Origin: an uncultured Muribaculaceae bacterium
Lineage (GTDB): Bacteria; Bacteroidota; Bacteroidia; Bacteroidales; Muribaculaceae
DNA: 64,000 bases
NCBI GenBank assembly: GCA_910587925.1
Contig: CAJUOC010000011.1
Location: 7,881-71,880, forward strand
Reading direction: 5' to 3'
Within the stretch, counting starts at the first letter, position 1. Each line of letters begins with the position of its first letter. Shown piece by piece: positions 1 through 9,370 of the stretch. The notes beneath the pieces were generated by a model, which was given only the letters and a program-made list of their open reading frames with translations, ran no database searches and was not told the origin of the DNA. The translations under genes and the position numbers were made by a program.

Positions 1-1
1 C

Positions 2-676
2 ATACATGCGCCGGCAGGCTCGTCGCAGTATATCACCGTGACCTGCACCTCGTCGAAGCTGACCTTTGAGACACAGAAGACCGACTATGCCCTCGTGTGC
101 GACGGACTCGACCTTGCTCCCGCCTACAAAGCCGGCGAGGAAGTCTCCATCAAGGCGCGCGTGAGCAACACCGGCAATACCGAGACCGGCCTGAAGCAGA
201 TTGTGCTCGGATTCTTCTACGGAGCCTCGGGCAATACTGCCGTAGGCACCGTCGACAATATCGGCGCCGGCAGCGAGTCGACGCTCATCTTTACAGGCAA
301 GCTGGCCACCGGCATCCCCGACGGCGAGTATCCGCTGCTTATGCAGTATCAGGACGCGCAGGGCAAGACGGTAAATGTCGACCTGCACGGCGCCACCATC
401 CGCATCGGCGCCTACGACGGCATCGACGAGGCCTCGGGTGCGCAGGCTGCGGCCGTCGTCGTTCCCAATCCCGTCGACGACATCGCCACACTCTCGGCCG
501 GCTCGGCTATCGACCGTGTCGAGATATATACCCTCTCGGGCACTCAGGCGCTGACAGCGTCGGGCGACGGCGCGGCCTCGCTCCGGCTCGACCTCGGCGG
601 TCTTGCTCCCGGCGTATATATCGCCCGCGTCGCCACAGCCGCCGGCGTACAATCAATCAGAATAATCAAAAAATAA
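2..676 (+). CDS. T9SS-sorted secreted protein, C-terminal part (5' end outside window)
   Basis: The frame is already open at base 2, so the true start lies before the window; 224 residues are visible. The first half reads as a beta-sandwich with the spacing of CARDB/Ig-like modules. The last ~75 residues form a type A T9SS sorting domain: a PNPVDD motif, an IYTLSG strand, LAPGVYIARV, and a basic end in KK. Known role of such domains: Por-dependent export across the outer membrane, followed by cleavage and surface attachment. The same module order ends the C10 protease 24 bases downstream, so this may be a tandem paralogue of that protease, but the catalytic part is not visible. Confidence 0.85.
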   Translation: MHAPAGSSQYITVTCTSSKLTFETQKTDYALVCDGLDLAPAYKAGEEVSIKARVSNTGNTETGLKQIVLGFFYGASGNTAVGTVDNIGAGSESTLIFTGKLATGIPDGEYPLLMQYQDAQGKTVNVDLHGATIRIGAYDGIDEASGAQAAAVVVPNPVDDIATLSAGSAIDRVEIYTLSGTQALTASGDGAASLRLDLGGLAPGVYIARVATAAGVQSIRIIKK

Positions 677-700
677 TAATCACCAATAGTACAAACCAGT

Positions 701-3235
701 ATGAACAAACTTCTTACCATTTCCAAGCTGCATCTCGGCGCCGTGCCGGCGCTGATGGCCGCACTGTTGGTTGCCGCACCTGCGCAGGCGCGTCAGCTTA
801 CAGCACAAGAAGCGCTTCAGTCGGTCCAGGGCTCTGCCGCCACAGGCGCGCGCCGTGCCCCCGCCGCCGGTGAGCTGAAGCTGTCGTACACCGCTGCCCA
901 GGACGGGCTCAATACGGTGTATGTATTCAACCGCGGCACCGACCGTGGCTTTATGTTTGTCGCAGCCGACGATGTAGTGGCCGACGGCCTGCTCGGCTAC
1001 ACCGACAGCGGCAACTTCAATCTCGAGGCCATGCCCGAGAATCTGCGTGGCTGGCTCGAGACCTACAGCGCTCAGATTGCCGCCGCCGCCAAGTCGGGCG
1101 CCAAGGTGATTTCCGCCGAGCCCCGCGCTTCCTACTCCGACATCGCTCCCATCGTCAAGACCCACTGGGACCAGGGCGCTCCCTTCAACGACCTCGCTCC
1201 CGTCGATGACAAGGGCTACCGTTGCTACACCGGCTGCGTGGCCACCGCCATGTCGCAGGTGATGAAGACCTACAATTTCCCCGAGAAAGGTATCGGCGAG
1301 AACAGCTACTACCTGGGCTCGCTCGAGCAGACCATCTCCTTTGATTTTGCCAAGACGACTTTCGACTGGGCCAACATGATCAACGACTATCCCGGCAACG
1401 CCACCCAGAACAATGCAGTGGCTACCCTGATGAAGGCCGCCGGTGTGGCCGTCGACATGAGCTACGGTGTCAACGCTTCCGGCGCATTCTCCGGCGAGGT
1501 GCCCGCAGCCATCATCAAGTACTTCGGCTACGCCAACAGCGCCCACTTCTCATACCGCAAGTACTACTCGATGCCCGTGTGGATGGACATGATCTACAGC
1601 GAGCTTTCGCAGGGCTATCCCCTCTACTACTCCGGCCAGGCAGCCGACGGCAGCGGCGGTCACGCATTTGTGCTCGACGGCTACCGTGCCTCCGACGCCT
1701 TTGTGCACATCAACTGGGGCTGGGGCGGCATGAGCGACGGCTACTTCCGCATCACCACTCTCGACCCCGGCATGCAGGGCGCCGGTGGTGCAGGCGCAGG
1801 TTTCTCCGACCTGCAGGGCGCCATCTTCAGCCTCCGCAAGCCCTATGAAGGCTCGGTAATCTTCCCCAACCTCACCCAGGACGACAACCTCGGCACCAAG
1901 AGCGCCGAGTACCAGCGCGGCAACAGCGACTTCGTGCGCTTCACCGGCACTGTCAACTCCAGCGCCATCGCCGACATCGCCGTGACATTCGGCGTGCGTC
2001 TGACTCCCGCCGAGGGTGGCGAGCCCGTGTATGTATGGAAGAACGGCACCCAGACCGTCAAGCCCGACGGCAAGGTAGGCCAGATTGAGCTGCGCTACGA
2101 CGCCTTCCCCACCGCAGGCAAGTACACCGTACACACCGTATACCGCTACAATGGCGAAATCTTCGAGGTGCCCATCCAGGTAGGTAAGGTGCGCGCCCTC
2201 ACCCTCGTGGCCGAGGCCAACAAGCTCACCTTCGCCCCCGTGGTCGATACCCCCGAGCTCTCCGCTACCGATATCCAGCTCCACGGCCCGCTCTACGCCG
2301 GCAAGTATGCCAAGTTTACCGCCAAGGTCACCAACTCCGGCGCCGAGTACTTCGGTAAGGTCAACCTCGCCTTCGTAGGCGCAGGCACCTCCACTCAGCT
2401 CTACGGCGTCATCGCCGGTCCCGCCATCGACCTCGTAGAGGGCGAGAGCGAGGAGATAGAGTTTGTAGGCACCGCTCCCACCGACATCCTCACCCCCAAC
2501 ACCTACGTGGCCGTCGTGACCGAGGCCGGTGAGCTCCTCAGCGAGAAAGTGAAGTTTGAGCTCCATCCCGCATCCTCCGTCGAGGCCAAGGTCGACCTGA
2601 TGGACCAGAAGATTTTGAATGCGTCACGTGGCTCGGGCATCTCGCTCAATCCTTATCGTGTAACCGGCAATCCGCTCTCCGTCAAGGGTGTATTCAAGTG
2701 TGTGGCCGGCACATACTTTGCAGATGCAGTATATTTCTGGATCAACGCCAAGGGAAGCAAATCGTGGTCCGGCACGCCGTCTGACATCCTTACCATCAAG
2801 GAAGGCGAGGAGACGACCGTGGAGATAAACATCGTGGACAATGGCTTTGTACAGGGCAACGTCTACCAGGGTACCTTTGCATTTGTAGTAGATAATCAGT
2901 TTATTGATTTCTACATCAACCCCGCGACCGGTAGCGAATGGGCCTCAATGTGGTTTACCATTGATACCTCCGCCGGTGTCGACGACATCGTGGCCGAGAC
3001 AGAGAGCGTAAGCGTGTATCCCAACCCCGCCGTTGACTTTGTCAGCGTCGAGGCCGGCGCCGCCATCACCTCCATAGAGGTATACTCGCTCAGCGGCAGC
3101 ATGGTGCTCAACGTGGCCTGCAACGGCGCATCGACCTCTGAGGAGCTCGACGTGACCGGCCTCGCAGCCGGTGTATACGTGCTCCGCGCCAATACCGGCG
3201 CAGGCAGCGTCACCACCCGCCTCATCAAGAAGTAA
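701..3235 (+). CDS. secreted C10 family cysteine peptidase (streptopain-like) with T9SS sorting domain
   Basis: 844 residues. A signal peptide ends near residue 30 (AQA). Next comes a Spi-type inhibitory propeptide region (about 32-125) and the peptidase C10 domain (about 145-385). The catalytic Cys179 lies in TGCVATAMSQ and the catalytic His321 in GGHAFVLDGY; Asn338-Trp339 lie in the INWGWGG motif. These are the residues expected in streptopain and the P. gingivalis/Prevotella PrtT/interpain enzymes. Two beta-sandwich modules (about 400-740) and a type A T9SS domain (YPNPAVDF, LAAGVYVLR, LIKK end) follow. It is probably a surface or released protease kept inactive by its propeptide until processed. 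The lipoprotein gene downstream starts at the very next base after the stop. Confidence 0.93.
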   Translation: MNKLLTISKLHLGAVPALMAALLVAAPAQARQLTAQEALQSVQGSAATGARRAPAAGELKLSYTAAQDGLNTVYVFNRGTDRGFMFVAADDVVADGLLGYTDSGNFNLEAMPENLRGWLETYSAQIAAAAKSGAKVISAEPRASYSDIAPIVKTHWDQGAPFNDLAPVDDKGYRCYTGCVATAMSQVMKTYNFPEKGIGENSYYLGSLEQTISFDFAKTTFDWANMINDYPGNATQNNAVATLMKAAGVAVDMSYGVNASGAFSGEVPAAIIKYFGYANSAHFSYRKYYSMPVWMDMIYSELSQGYPLYYSGQAADGSGGHAFVLDGYRASDAFVHINWGWGGMSDGYFRITTLDPGMQGAGGAGAGFSDLQGAIFSLRKPYEGSVIFPNLTQDDNLGTKSAEYQRGNSDFVRFTGTVNSSAIADIAVTFGVRLTPAEGGEPVYVWKNGTQTVKPDGKVGQIELRYDAFPTAGKYTVHTVYRYNGEIFEVPIQVGKVRALTLVAEANKLTFAPVVDTPELSATDIQLHGPLYAGKYAKFTAKVTNSGAEYFGKVNLAFVGAGTSTQLYGVIAGPAIDLVEGESEEIEFVGTAPTDILTPNTYVAVVTEAGELLSEKVKFELHPASSVEAKVDLMDQKILNASRGSGISLNPYRVTGNPLSVKGVFKCVAGTYFADAVYFWINAKGSKSWSGTPSDILTIKEGEETTVEINIVDNGFVQGNVYQGTFAFVVDNQFIDFYINPATGSEWASMWFTIDTSAGVDDIVAETESVSVYPNPAVDFVSVEAGAAITSIEVYSLSGSMVLNVACNGASTSEELDVTGLAAGVYVLRANTGAGSVTTRLIKK

Positions 3236-3856
3236 ATGAATCTTCATACAGCTATCTTAGCAGCCGCCGGCGCCATCGTGGCGCTGGGCGGCTGCTCTGC
3301 TTCGCGCAAGGCCGATATCCGCGCCGGCGCGCCCGTGGCCGAGGCGGTGTCGCCCGACGCCATGAGCGGGGCCACGCCCGCCAGCCGCGAGCGACTTGCC
3401 GCCGCCGCTGCGGCCAATCCCGACAAGTATCTGCCCCGCGCCATACTGTACATGACCGACGGTGATTACGTCGACAACGTGCCCGTGCAGGTCGGAGGCG
3501 GCGGTGTCATCACCTCCTATCCCGCGCCCTCCGATGTGTCGGTCGGGCGCTCGACGCCGCTGCGCATGGCCGGCGGCTGGCTCCTCGACCGCCGCGGAGT
3601 GTCGCCCCGCACGGCATTTACCCGCTATACCTATGCCGAGTACTCGGCTCTGCCGTCGGCTCCCACCCCGCAGCAGCTGCGCGCCGCCATCATCCCCGAG
3701 GCACGCATCACCCGCATGTGCACCCTGCCCATGACCCCGGCCGAGGCCGCAGCCGACACCGCGGCCGTCAACGCCATCATCCTCAATCAGCCCGACCGCA
3801 TGACGCCGGTAGAGTTGCCGACCCCTCTCACCGGGCTGAAACTCAAACAGAAATAA
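3236..3856 (+). CDS. hypothetical lipoprotein
   Basis: 206 residues. The N-terminus has a short hydrophobic stretch ending in the lipobox ALGGC, so lipidation at Cys20 is predicted. The ATG directly abuts the TAA of the C10 protease, so the two are very probably co-transcribed and translationally coupled. The mature part is rich in Ala and Pro, with a segment DGDYVDNVPVQVGGGG and no motif I recognise. By position it could be a companion of the protease (for example an inhibitor or chaperone, as known for some C10 enzymes), but nothing in the sequence proves this. Confidence 0.75.
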   Translation: MNLHTAILAAAGAIVALGGCSASRKADIRAGAPVAEAVSPDAMSGATPASRERLAAAAAANPDKYLPRAILYMTDGDYVDNVPVQVGGGGVITSYPAPSDVSVGRSTPLRMAGGWLLDRRGVSPRTAFTRYTYAEYSALPSAPTPQQLRAAIIPEARITRMCTLPMTPAEAAADTAAVNAIILNQPDRMTPVELPTPLTGLKLKQK

Positions 3857-3875
3857 CCAACGTATACATTTTCCA

Positions 3876-4730
3876 ATGAACTACAGACTCCTTTCTCTTG
3901 CAGTGGCCGGATGCCTCGCCCTCGGCGCGGTATCGTGCAGCGACGACGACAATGACGGCGGCGCCGGCGGCGGCCTCGTGCCCGGCACCACTGTCAACCC
4001 CACCACAGTATTTCCAAACGGTATGCCTGCCCAGGCCGGCGACTACACGATCACCACCGACGCCAGCGGTCTTGTGACCAAGATTGTCGACGGAAACGAG
4101 ACAACGACCTTTGCTTACGGCTCAATCTCGCGTGCCACCACATACGACGCCTACATGAAGGTAGAGTGGGGTGGCGAGGACTCGTATGTAGAGTTTTACT
4201 GCACGCTCAACAAGCAGGGCTACATCGACTACGCACTCGAGTATGACACCGATGAAAACGGCAATACCGATACAGAGGAATGGTGGTTTACCTACACCGC
4301 CGACGGCCGCCTCAAGACCATGAAGCGCAGCGAGGGCGACAACGAGGTGACCACCCTCACCTACTCGGGCGACGACATAGTCAAGGTCGATATGGTCAAC
4401 GAGCCCCTCGACCCCGCAGACTTCGCTGAAACACACGCTACCATCGCCTACACCGATGCCACCCACGCCACTCCCATCGACAATATCTCCGGCCTGATGT
4501 GCTACGACGATTGCTTCTGCATCGACATGGACGAGATGGAGCCCGCCTACTATGCCGGTCTGCTCGGCCGCGGCACAGCCCACCTGCCCCTGTCGGCAGT
4601 CGAAGACGGCGACCGCTACAGCTACATCTGGACCCTCGACGCCGACCGTATGCCCGAGAAGCTGATTGTGCGCAATCACAGCGAATACGGCGACTACGAC
4701 GACGACCCCATCTTTTTCCGCTGGAAATAA
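3876..4730 (+). CDS. beta-rich lipoprotein, possibly DUF4595-like
   Basis: 284 residues. A type II signal peptide with lipobox AVSC is followed by an acidic/Gly-rich linker (SDDDNDGGAGGG), typical of surface-exposed Bacteroidota lipoproteins with acidic export signals. The rest has repeated short strands such as YTADGRLKTMKRS and YSGDDIVKVDM, resembling YD-type repeat lipoproteins often labelled DUF4595; that family name is a guess. It sits 19 bases after the previous gene and is the last gene before a strong terminator at 4752-4791. Confidence 0.75.
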   Translation: MNYRLLSLAVAGCLALGAVSCSDDDNDGGAGGGLVPGTTVNPTTVFPNGMPAQAGDYTITTDASGLVTKIVDGNETTTFAYGSISRATTYDAYMKVEWGGEDSYVEFYCTLNKQGYIDYALEYDTDENGNTDTEEWWFTYTADGRLKTMKRSEGDNEVTTLTYSGDDIVKVDMVNEPLDPADFAETHATIAYTDATHATPIDNISGLMCYDDCFCIDMDEMEPAYYAGLLGRGTAHLPLSAVEDGDRYSYIWTLDADRMPEKLIVRNHSEYGDYDDDPIFFRWK

Positions 4731-4751
4731 GCGTATCGCCCGACAATATCG

Positions 4752-4791
4752 AAATCTGCCCGCGCCGTCACGCGCGGGCAGATTTTTTTTT
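4752..4791 (+). terminator. intrinsic terminator after the protease/lipoprotein genes
   Basis: A perfect 14-bp stem (4752-4765 with 4772-4785) closes a 6-base loop, and the T-rich tract runs to 4791. It separates the protease cluster from the nqr operon. Confidence 0.92.
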
Positions 4792-4824
4792 GCCTAATGC
4801 ACAGATACTTTACTGAAAAAATGC

Positions 4825-4832
4825 TAAATTTG
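4825..4832 (+). promoter_or_regulatory. Bacteroidota -7 promoter element of the nqr operon
   Basis: TAAATTTG matches the TAnnTTTG -7 consensus and lies 20 bases before the nqrA ATG, directly after the preceding terminator. No exact TTTG is seen at the expected -33 distance. Confidence 0.65.
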
Positions 4833-4852
4833 CGGCCAAATAGTCCACACCC

Positions 4853-6184
4853 ATGAAATTACGACTCAAAAAGGGACTCGACATCCGGCTCGAGGGCGCC
4901 GTGGCCGACCGCTCGGCCGTGGCCGACGCCGATGTGCGGCTCTATGCCGTGACCCCCGACGACTTCCCCGGCTTCCGCCCCAAGGCAGCCGTGAAGGAAG
5001 GCGACGCCGTGGAGGCCGGCTCTCCCCTGCTGTATGATAAAGCCTTCCCCGCGGTAAAACTCGTGTCGCCCGTGAGCGGCACGGTAAAGGAAGTCAAGCG
5101 CGGCGAGCGCCGCAAGATACTGTACGTGAGCGTCGAGGCCGATGGCCGCGGTGCTCACCGTCATTTTGACACCAAGGCTCCTCTGCCCGGGCTGCTCGCC
5201 GAGAGCGGCCTGCTGGCCATGATACACCGCCGGCCCTACGATGTGGTGCCCTCGCCCGAGGTGCGCCCCCGCGACATCTTCGTCACCGCGATGGATACCG
5301 CCCCGCTCGCCCTGCCGCCCACATTGCAGCCCGGCGCATGCGACCCCGCGTCCCTCGCCGCGGCCGTCAAGACTCTCTCGACCCTCACCGACGGCAAGAT
5401 ATACGTGTGCTACGGCGCCGACGCCCCCGTGGCAGCCATCCCCGGCGCAGAGATGGTCGAGGTGAGCGGCCCTCACCCGGCCGGCAACGTCGGAGTGCAG
5501 ATAGCCAATCTCGCCCCCGTCAACAAGGGCGACACCGTGTGGGCCATGGACCTCGCCGTGCTGGCCCGCATCGGCCACCTGCTGCTCACCGGCGAGCTCG
5601 ACACATCGGTGGTGGTGGCCGTCGCCGGTCCCGAGGTGGAGCGTCCCGGCCTGGTGCGCACCCTGGCCGGCGCCGCCGTGGCCCCTCTCATCGCCGGCCG
5701 TCTGAAGCCCGGCAGCGAGCATCGCCGCGTCATCAGCGGCAACGTGCTCACCGGCGAGGCCGTCGACCCCGCCGACGGCTTTCTCCACGCGCCCTACCGC
5801 CAGGTCACAGTCATCGCCGAGGGCGACGACGTCGACGAGTTTATGGGCTGGGCATCGGTATCGCCGTCTAAGCTCAGCGTGAGCCGCGCCCTGCCCCTGC
5901 ACGGGCTGCGCCGCGCCTTTGCCCCCGACGCCCGCCTCATGGGCGGCCGCCGCGCCATGATACTCAGCGGCCTCTACGACAAGGTGCTCCCCATGGACGT
6001 GCTGCCCGAGTATCTCCTCAAGGCCATCATCAGCCGCGACATCGACTCGATGGAGGCCCTGGGCATCTACGAGGTGGCGCCCGAAGACATGGCCCTGTGT
6101 GAGTTTGTCGACCCCTCGAAGCTCCCCGTGCAGCAGATAGTGCGCGACGGCCTCGATTACCTCCGCAACGAATTGGAATCCTGA
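4853..6184 (+). CDS. nqrA: Na+-translocating NADH:quinone reductase subunit A
   Basis: 443 residues, close to the usual ~446. NqrA is the peripheral cytoplasmic subunit implicated in quinone binding in the six-subunit sodium pump that oxidises NADH and exports Na+. The start MKLRLKKGLDI and the early segment with FPGFRPKAAVKEGDAVEAGSP are typical of NqrA and RnfC-like barrel-sandwich domains. It is the first gene of the run nqrABCDEF, one base before nqrB. The upstream terminator and promoter make it the first gene of the transcript. Confidence 0.95.
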   Translation: MKLRLKKGLDIRLEGAVADRSAVADADVRLYAVTPDDFPGFRPKAAVKEGDAVEAGSPLLYDKAFPAVKLVSPVSGTVKEVKRGERRKILYVSVEADGRGAHRHFDTKAPLPGLLAESGLLAMIHRRPYDVVPSPEVRPRDIFVTAMDTAPLALPPTLQPGACDPASLAAAVKTLSTLTDGKIYVCYGADAPVAAIPGAEMVEVSGPHPAGNVGVQIANLAPVNKGDTVWAMDLAVLARIGHLLLTGELDTSVVVAVAGPEVERPGLVRTLAGAAVAPLIAGRLKPGSEHRRVISGNVLTGEAVDPADGFLHAPYRQVTVIAEGDDVDEFMGWASVSPSKLSVSRALPLHGLRRAFAPDARLMGGRRAMILSGLYDKVLPMDVLPEYLLKAIISRDIDSMEALGIYEVAPEDMALCEFVDPSKLPVQQIVRDGLDYLRNELES

Positions 6185-6185
6185 T

Positions 6186-7391
6186 ATGAGCAGACTACGT
6201 AAATTTCTCGACCGCGTCGAGCCGCAGTTTCGTCCCGGCGGCCGCCTGAGCGCCCTGGAGAGCGTGTTCGACGGTTTCGAGACCTTCCTGTACACGCCCC
6301 GCACCACCGCCCCCCGCCGCGGCGGAGTGCACGTCCACGACAGCATCGACTCCAAGCGCGCCATGATCATCGTGGTGCTCTCGCTGATGCCCTGCCTGCT
6401 GATGGGCATGTACAATGCCGGCTATCAGCACTGGCTCGCCTGCGGGCTCACCGACTTTCCCCTCGGCAGCCTCATGCTCTACGGCCTGCTGGCCATCCTG
6501 CCCAAGATAGTGGTGACATACCTGGTGGGCCTCGGTATCGAGTTTATCGTGGCACAGAAGCGTCACGAGGAGATACAGGAGGGCTTCCTGGTGACAGGTA
6601 TCCTCATCCCCATGATATGCCCCGTCGAGACCCCGCTGTGGATGATAGCGGTGGCCACGGCGCTGTCGGTAATCTTTGTCAAGGAAGTATTCGGCGGCAC
6701 GGGCTACAATGTATTCAACGTGGCCCTGACCGCCCGCGCCATCCTATTCTTCGGCTATCCGGCCCAGATGTCGGGCGACCGCGTGTTTGTGGCCGCAGGG
6801 AGCGCCATGGGCTACGGCCCCGTGGCGGCCGACGGCTTTACCTGCGCCACTCCGCTGGGGCAGATAGCCACCTCGACCGGCGAGGGCCTTCGGCTCACCG
6901 GTGTCGACGGCCATGTGCTCACCCTGTGGGACGCCTTCGTCGGGCTCATCCCCGGCTCCTTCGGCGAGACCTCGGCGCTGTGTGTGCTCATCGGCGCAGC
7001 CATCCTGCTCGCCACCGGCATGGCATCGTGGAAGATAATGCTGTCGGGAGTGGCCGGTGCCCTGCTCATGGGGCTGGTGGCCCACACGTGTGCCACGCCG
7101 CTCTACCCCGCGTCGTATCTCACCCCGCTCGAGCAGCTCATGTACGGCGGCTTCCTCTTTGCCATCGTATTCATGGCCACCGACCCCGTCACCGCCGCCC
7201 GCACCGAGACCGGCAAGTGGATATACGGCTTCCTGATAGGCGTGGTGGCAGTGCTCATCCGTACATACAACAACGGCTACCCCGAGGGCGCCATGCTCGC
7301 CGTGCTGCTGCTCAACGCCCTGGCTCCCCTCATCGACTGGTGTGTGGTGCACGCCAACACCCGCCGCCGCCTCGCCCGCCTCAACCGCTAA
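6186..7391 (+). CDS. nqrB: Na+-translocating NADH:quinone reductase subunit B
   Basis: 401 residues. Integral membrane subunit carrying a covalently bound FMN. About ten hydrophobic segments are visible after a ~60-residue cytoplasmic N-terminus. The segment DGFTCATPLGQ contains the likely FMN-attachment threonine (Thr222); the family's usual motif is S-G-A-T, here T-C-A-T. Conserved features near the C-terminus include ATDPVTAARTETGKWIYG and NNGYPEGAML. It is placed tightly between nqrA (1-base gap) and nqrC (12-base gap). Confidence 0.95.
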   Translation: MSRLRKFLDRVEPQFRPGGRLSALESVFDGFETFLYTPRTTAPRRGGVHVHDSIDSKRAMIIVVLSLMPCLLMGMYNAGYQHWLACGLTDFPLGSLMLYGLLAILPKIVVTYLVGLGIEFIVAQKRHEEIQEGFLVTGILIPMICPVETPLWMIAVATALSVIFVKEVFGGTGYNVFNVALTARAILFFGYPAQMSGDRVFVAAGSAMGYGPVAADGFTCATPLGQIATSTGEGLRLTGVDGHVLTLWDAFVGLIPGSFGETSALCVLIGAAILLATGMASWKIMLSGVAGALLMGLVAHTCATPLYPASYLTPLEQLMYGGFLFAIVFMATDPVTAARTETGKWIYGFLIGVVAVLIRTYNNGYPEGAMLAVLLLNALAPLIDWCVVHANTRRRLARLNR

Positions 7392-7403
7392 CACCCCGCT
7401 AAG

Positions 7404-8105
7404 ATGAATAAGCAAGGCAATCTCTATACCGTAATCTACGTGACAGTGCTCGTGGCCGTGGTAGGCACGGCCCTGGCGTTCACGTCGATGAGCCTGCGCG
7501 ACCGCCAGCAGGCCAATGTCGCCGCCGACAAGATGCGACAGATACTGGCCTCGGTGCGCCTCACCCCCGCGCCGGCCGAGGTGATACCCACATTTGACAG
7601 CGCCATCACCGGTCAGCTGGTGGTGCGGGCCGACGGCACCCGCGCCGAGGGCGACGCCTTCGACATCGACGTGGCCGCCCAGAGCAAGCTCCCCGCCGCC
7701 GACCGTCTGCTGCCCGTGTACATCTACACCGCCCCCGACGGCGAGTGCAAATATATACTGCCCGTATACGGCGCCGGGCTTTGGGGCCCCATATGGGGCT
7801 ACGTGTCGCTCGACGCCGACGGCTCGACCGTCTACGGCGCCTACTTCAACCACCAGGGCGAGACCCCCGGCCTGGGCGCCGAGATTACCCGCCCGGCATT
7901 CTCGGGCCAGTTTGAGGGCAAGCAGATGTTTCACGACGGGCGCCTGATGCCCGTGACAGTGGTCAAGGCCGGCCAGACACCCGCCGACGGCCGCGACTAT
8001 GTCGACGGCATCAGCGGCGGCACCATCACCTCCAAGGGCGTCGCCGCCATGCTCGACAACTGCATCGCTCCCTACAGCGCCTACCTACAATCACTCAGCA
8101 AATAA
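7404..8105 (+). CDS. nqrC: Na+-translocating NADH:quinone reductase subunit C
   Basis: 233 residues. One N-terminal membrane anchor (about 8-28) is followed by a soluble domain exposed outside the inner membrane. The FMN-binding motif SGGTITS is present at residues 204-210, with Thr207 in the place of the flavinylated threonine. GxGLWGPIWGY, a hallmark of NqrC/RnfG, lies near residues 125-135. Flavinylation would require ApbE, which is not in this window. Confidence 0.95.
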   Translation: MNKQGNLYTVIYVTVLVAVVGTALAFTSMSLRDRQQANVAADKMRQILASVRLTPAPAEVIPTFDSAITGQLVVRADGTRAEGDAFDIDVAAQSKLPAADRLLPVYIYTAPDGECKYILPVYGAGLWGPIWGYVSLDADGSTVYGAYFNHQGETPGLGAEITRPAFSGQFEGKQMFHDGRLMPVTVVKAGQTPADGRDYVDGISGGTITSKGVAAMLDNCIAPYSAYLQSLSK

Positions 8106-8108
8106 GCC

Positions 8109-8735
8109 ATGGCCGAAAAGACAGACATACGGAAGGTACTCTTCAACCCCTTCTCCAAAAACAATCCCGTGGTGGTGCAGATCCTGGGCATATGCTCGAT
8201 ACTGGCAGTCACCGTCAAGCTCGAGCCGGCCATCGTCATGGGCCTCTCGGTGATCGCCGTGCTCGCCTTCAGCAACGTCATCATCTCCCTCATCCGCAAG
8301 ACCATCCCCAACTCCGTGCGCATCATCGTGCAGCTGGTGGTCGTGGCCGGGCTGGTAATCATCGTGAGCGAGCTGCTCAAGGCATATGCCTATGATGTGA
8401 GCGTGCAGCTCTCGGTATTTGTCGGCCTCATCATCACCAACTGTATCCTCATGGGCCGCCTGGAGGCATTTGCCATGGCCAACCGCCCCTGGCCCTCCTT
8501 TCTCGACGGCATCGGCAACGGCGTGGGCTACACCATCATACTGGTGATAGTGGCATTTTTCCGCGAGCTGCTCGGCTCGGGCACCCTGCTGGGATACCGC
8601 GTGGTGCCCCAGGCCGTGTACGACGCCGGATATGTCAACAACGGCCTGATGATACTCCCGCCCGCCGCCCTGCTCGTGGTGGCCTGCATCATATGGGTAC
8701 ACCGCTCATACAATAAAGACCTGCAAGAAGACTGA
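8109..8735 (+). CDS. nqrD: Na+-translocating NADH:quinone reductase subunit D
   Basis: 208 residues, the usual family length, with six hydrophobic segments. NqrD and NqrE are homologous inverted-topology membrane subunits that together bind an iron centre and form part of the Na+ path. Visible family features include LIITNCILMGRLEAFAM with the conserved cysteine, and NGVGYTI. The gene lies 3 bases after nqrC and 17 before nqrE. Confidence 0.95.
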   Translation: MAEKTDIRKVLFNPFSKNNPVVVQILGICSILAVTVKLEPAIVMGLSVIAVLAFSNVIISLIRKTIPNSVRIIVQLVVVAGLVIIVSELLKAYAYDVSVQLSVFVGLIITNCILMGRLEAFAMANRPWPSFLDGIGNGVGYTIILVIVAFFRELLGSGTLLGYRVVPQAVYDAGYVNNGLMILPPAALLVVACIIWVHRSYNKDLQED

Positions 8736-8752
8736 CCAGCACCCCTGCAACG

Positions 8753-9370
8753 ATGGAAAACCTCAATATATTCATACGGTCGATATTTGTCGACAACATG
8801 GTATTTGCCTACTTCCTGGGAATGTGCTCGTTCCTGGCCGTGAGCAAAAACGTCAAGACCGCCTTCGGGCTGGGCGTGGCAGTCACATTCATGCTCGTCA
8901 TCACCCTGCCCATCAACTATCTGCTCAATACATACGTGCTGCAGCCCGGCGCCCTGGGCTGGCTCGGAGCCGAGTATGCCGATGTCGACCTGAGCTTCCT
9001 GTCGCTCATACTCTTCATCGCCGTCATCGCCTCGATGACACAGCTCGTGGAGATGGCCGTCGAGCGCTTCTCGCCCTCGCTGTATGCCTCCCTGGGTATA
9101 TTCCTGCCGCTGATAGCCGTCAACTGCGCCATCCTGGGCGGCTCGCTCTTCATGCAGCAGCGCGGCTTCGGCTCGGTATGGACAGCCACATGCGCCGGCG
9201 CCGGCTGGGGCCTGGGCTGGCTCATGGCCATCACCGCCGTGGCCGCCATACGCGAGCGCGTCGCATCGTACTCCAAGGTGCCCCGCCCGCTGCGCGGCGT
9301 CGGCATCACCTTTATCATCACCGCCCTGATGGGCATAGCATTCATGAGCTTCCTCGGCATCAAGTTATGA
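8753..9370 (+). CDS. nqrE: Na+-translocating NADH:quinone reductase subunit E
   Basis: 205 residues, six predicted membrane segments. The motifs IRSIFVDNMVFAYFLGMCSF near the start and PLIAVNCAILGG in the middle hold the two cysteines that correspond to the NqrD/NqrE iron-centre ligands. Its TGA overlaps the ATG of nqrF (ATGA), showing translational coupling. Confidence 0.95.
   Translation: MENLNIFIRSIFVDNMVFAYFLGMCSFLAVSKNVKTAFGLGVAVTFMLVITLPINYLLNTYVLQPGALGWLGAEYADVDLSFLSLILFIAVIASMTQLVEMAVERFSPSLYASLGIFLPLIAVNCAILGGSLFMQQRGFGSVWTATCAGAGWGLGWLMAITAVAAIRERVASYSKVPRPLRGVGITFIITALMGIAFMSFLGIKL

Noticed and set aside
4859..6415. 518-codon open frame antisense to nqrA/nqrB
   Set aside because: Low-complexity composition and no start context; nqrA and nqrB are unambiguous on the other strand.
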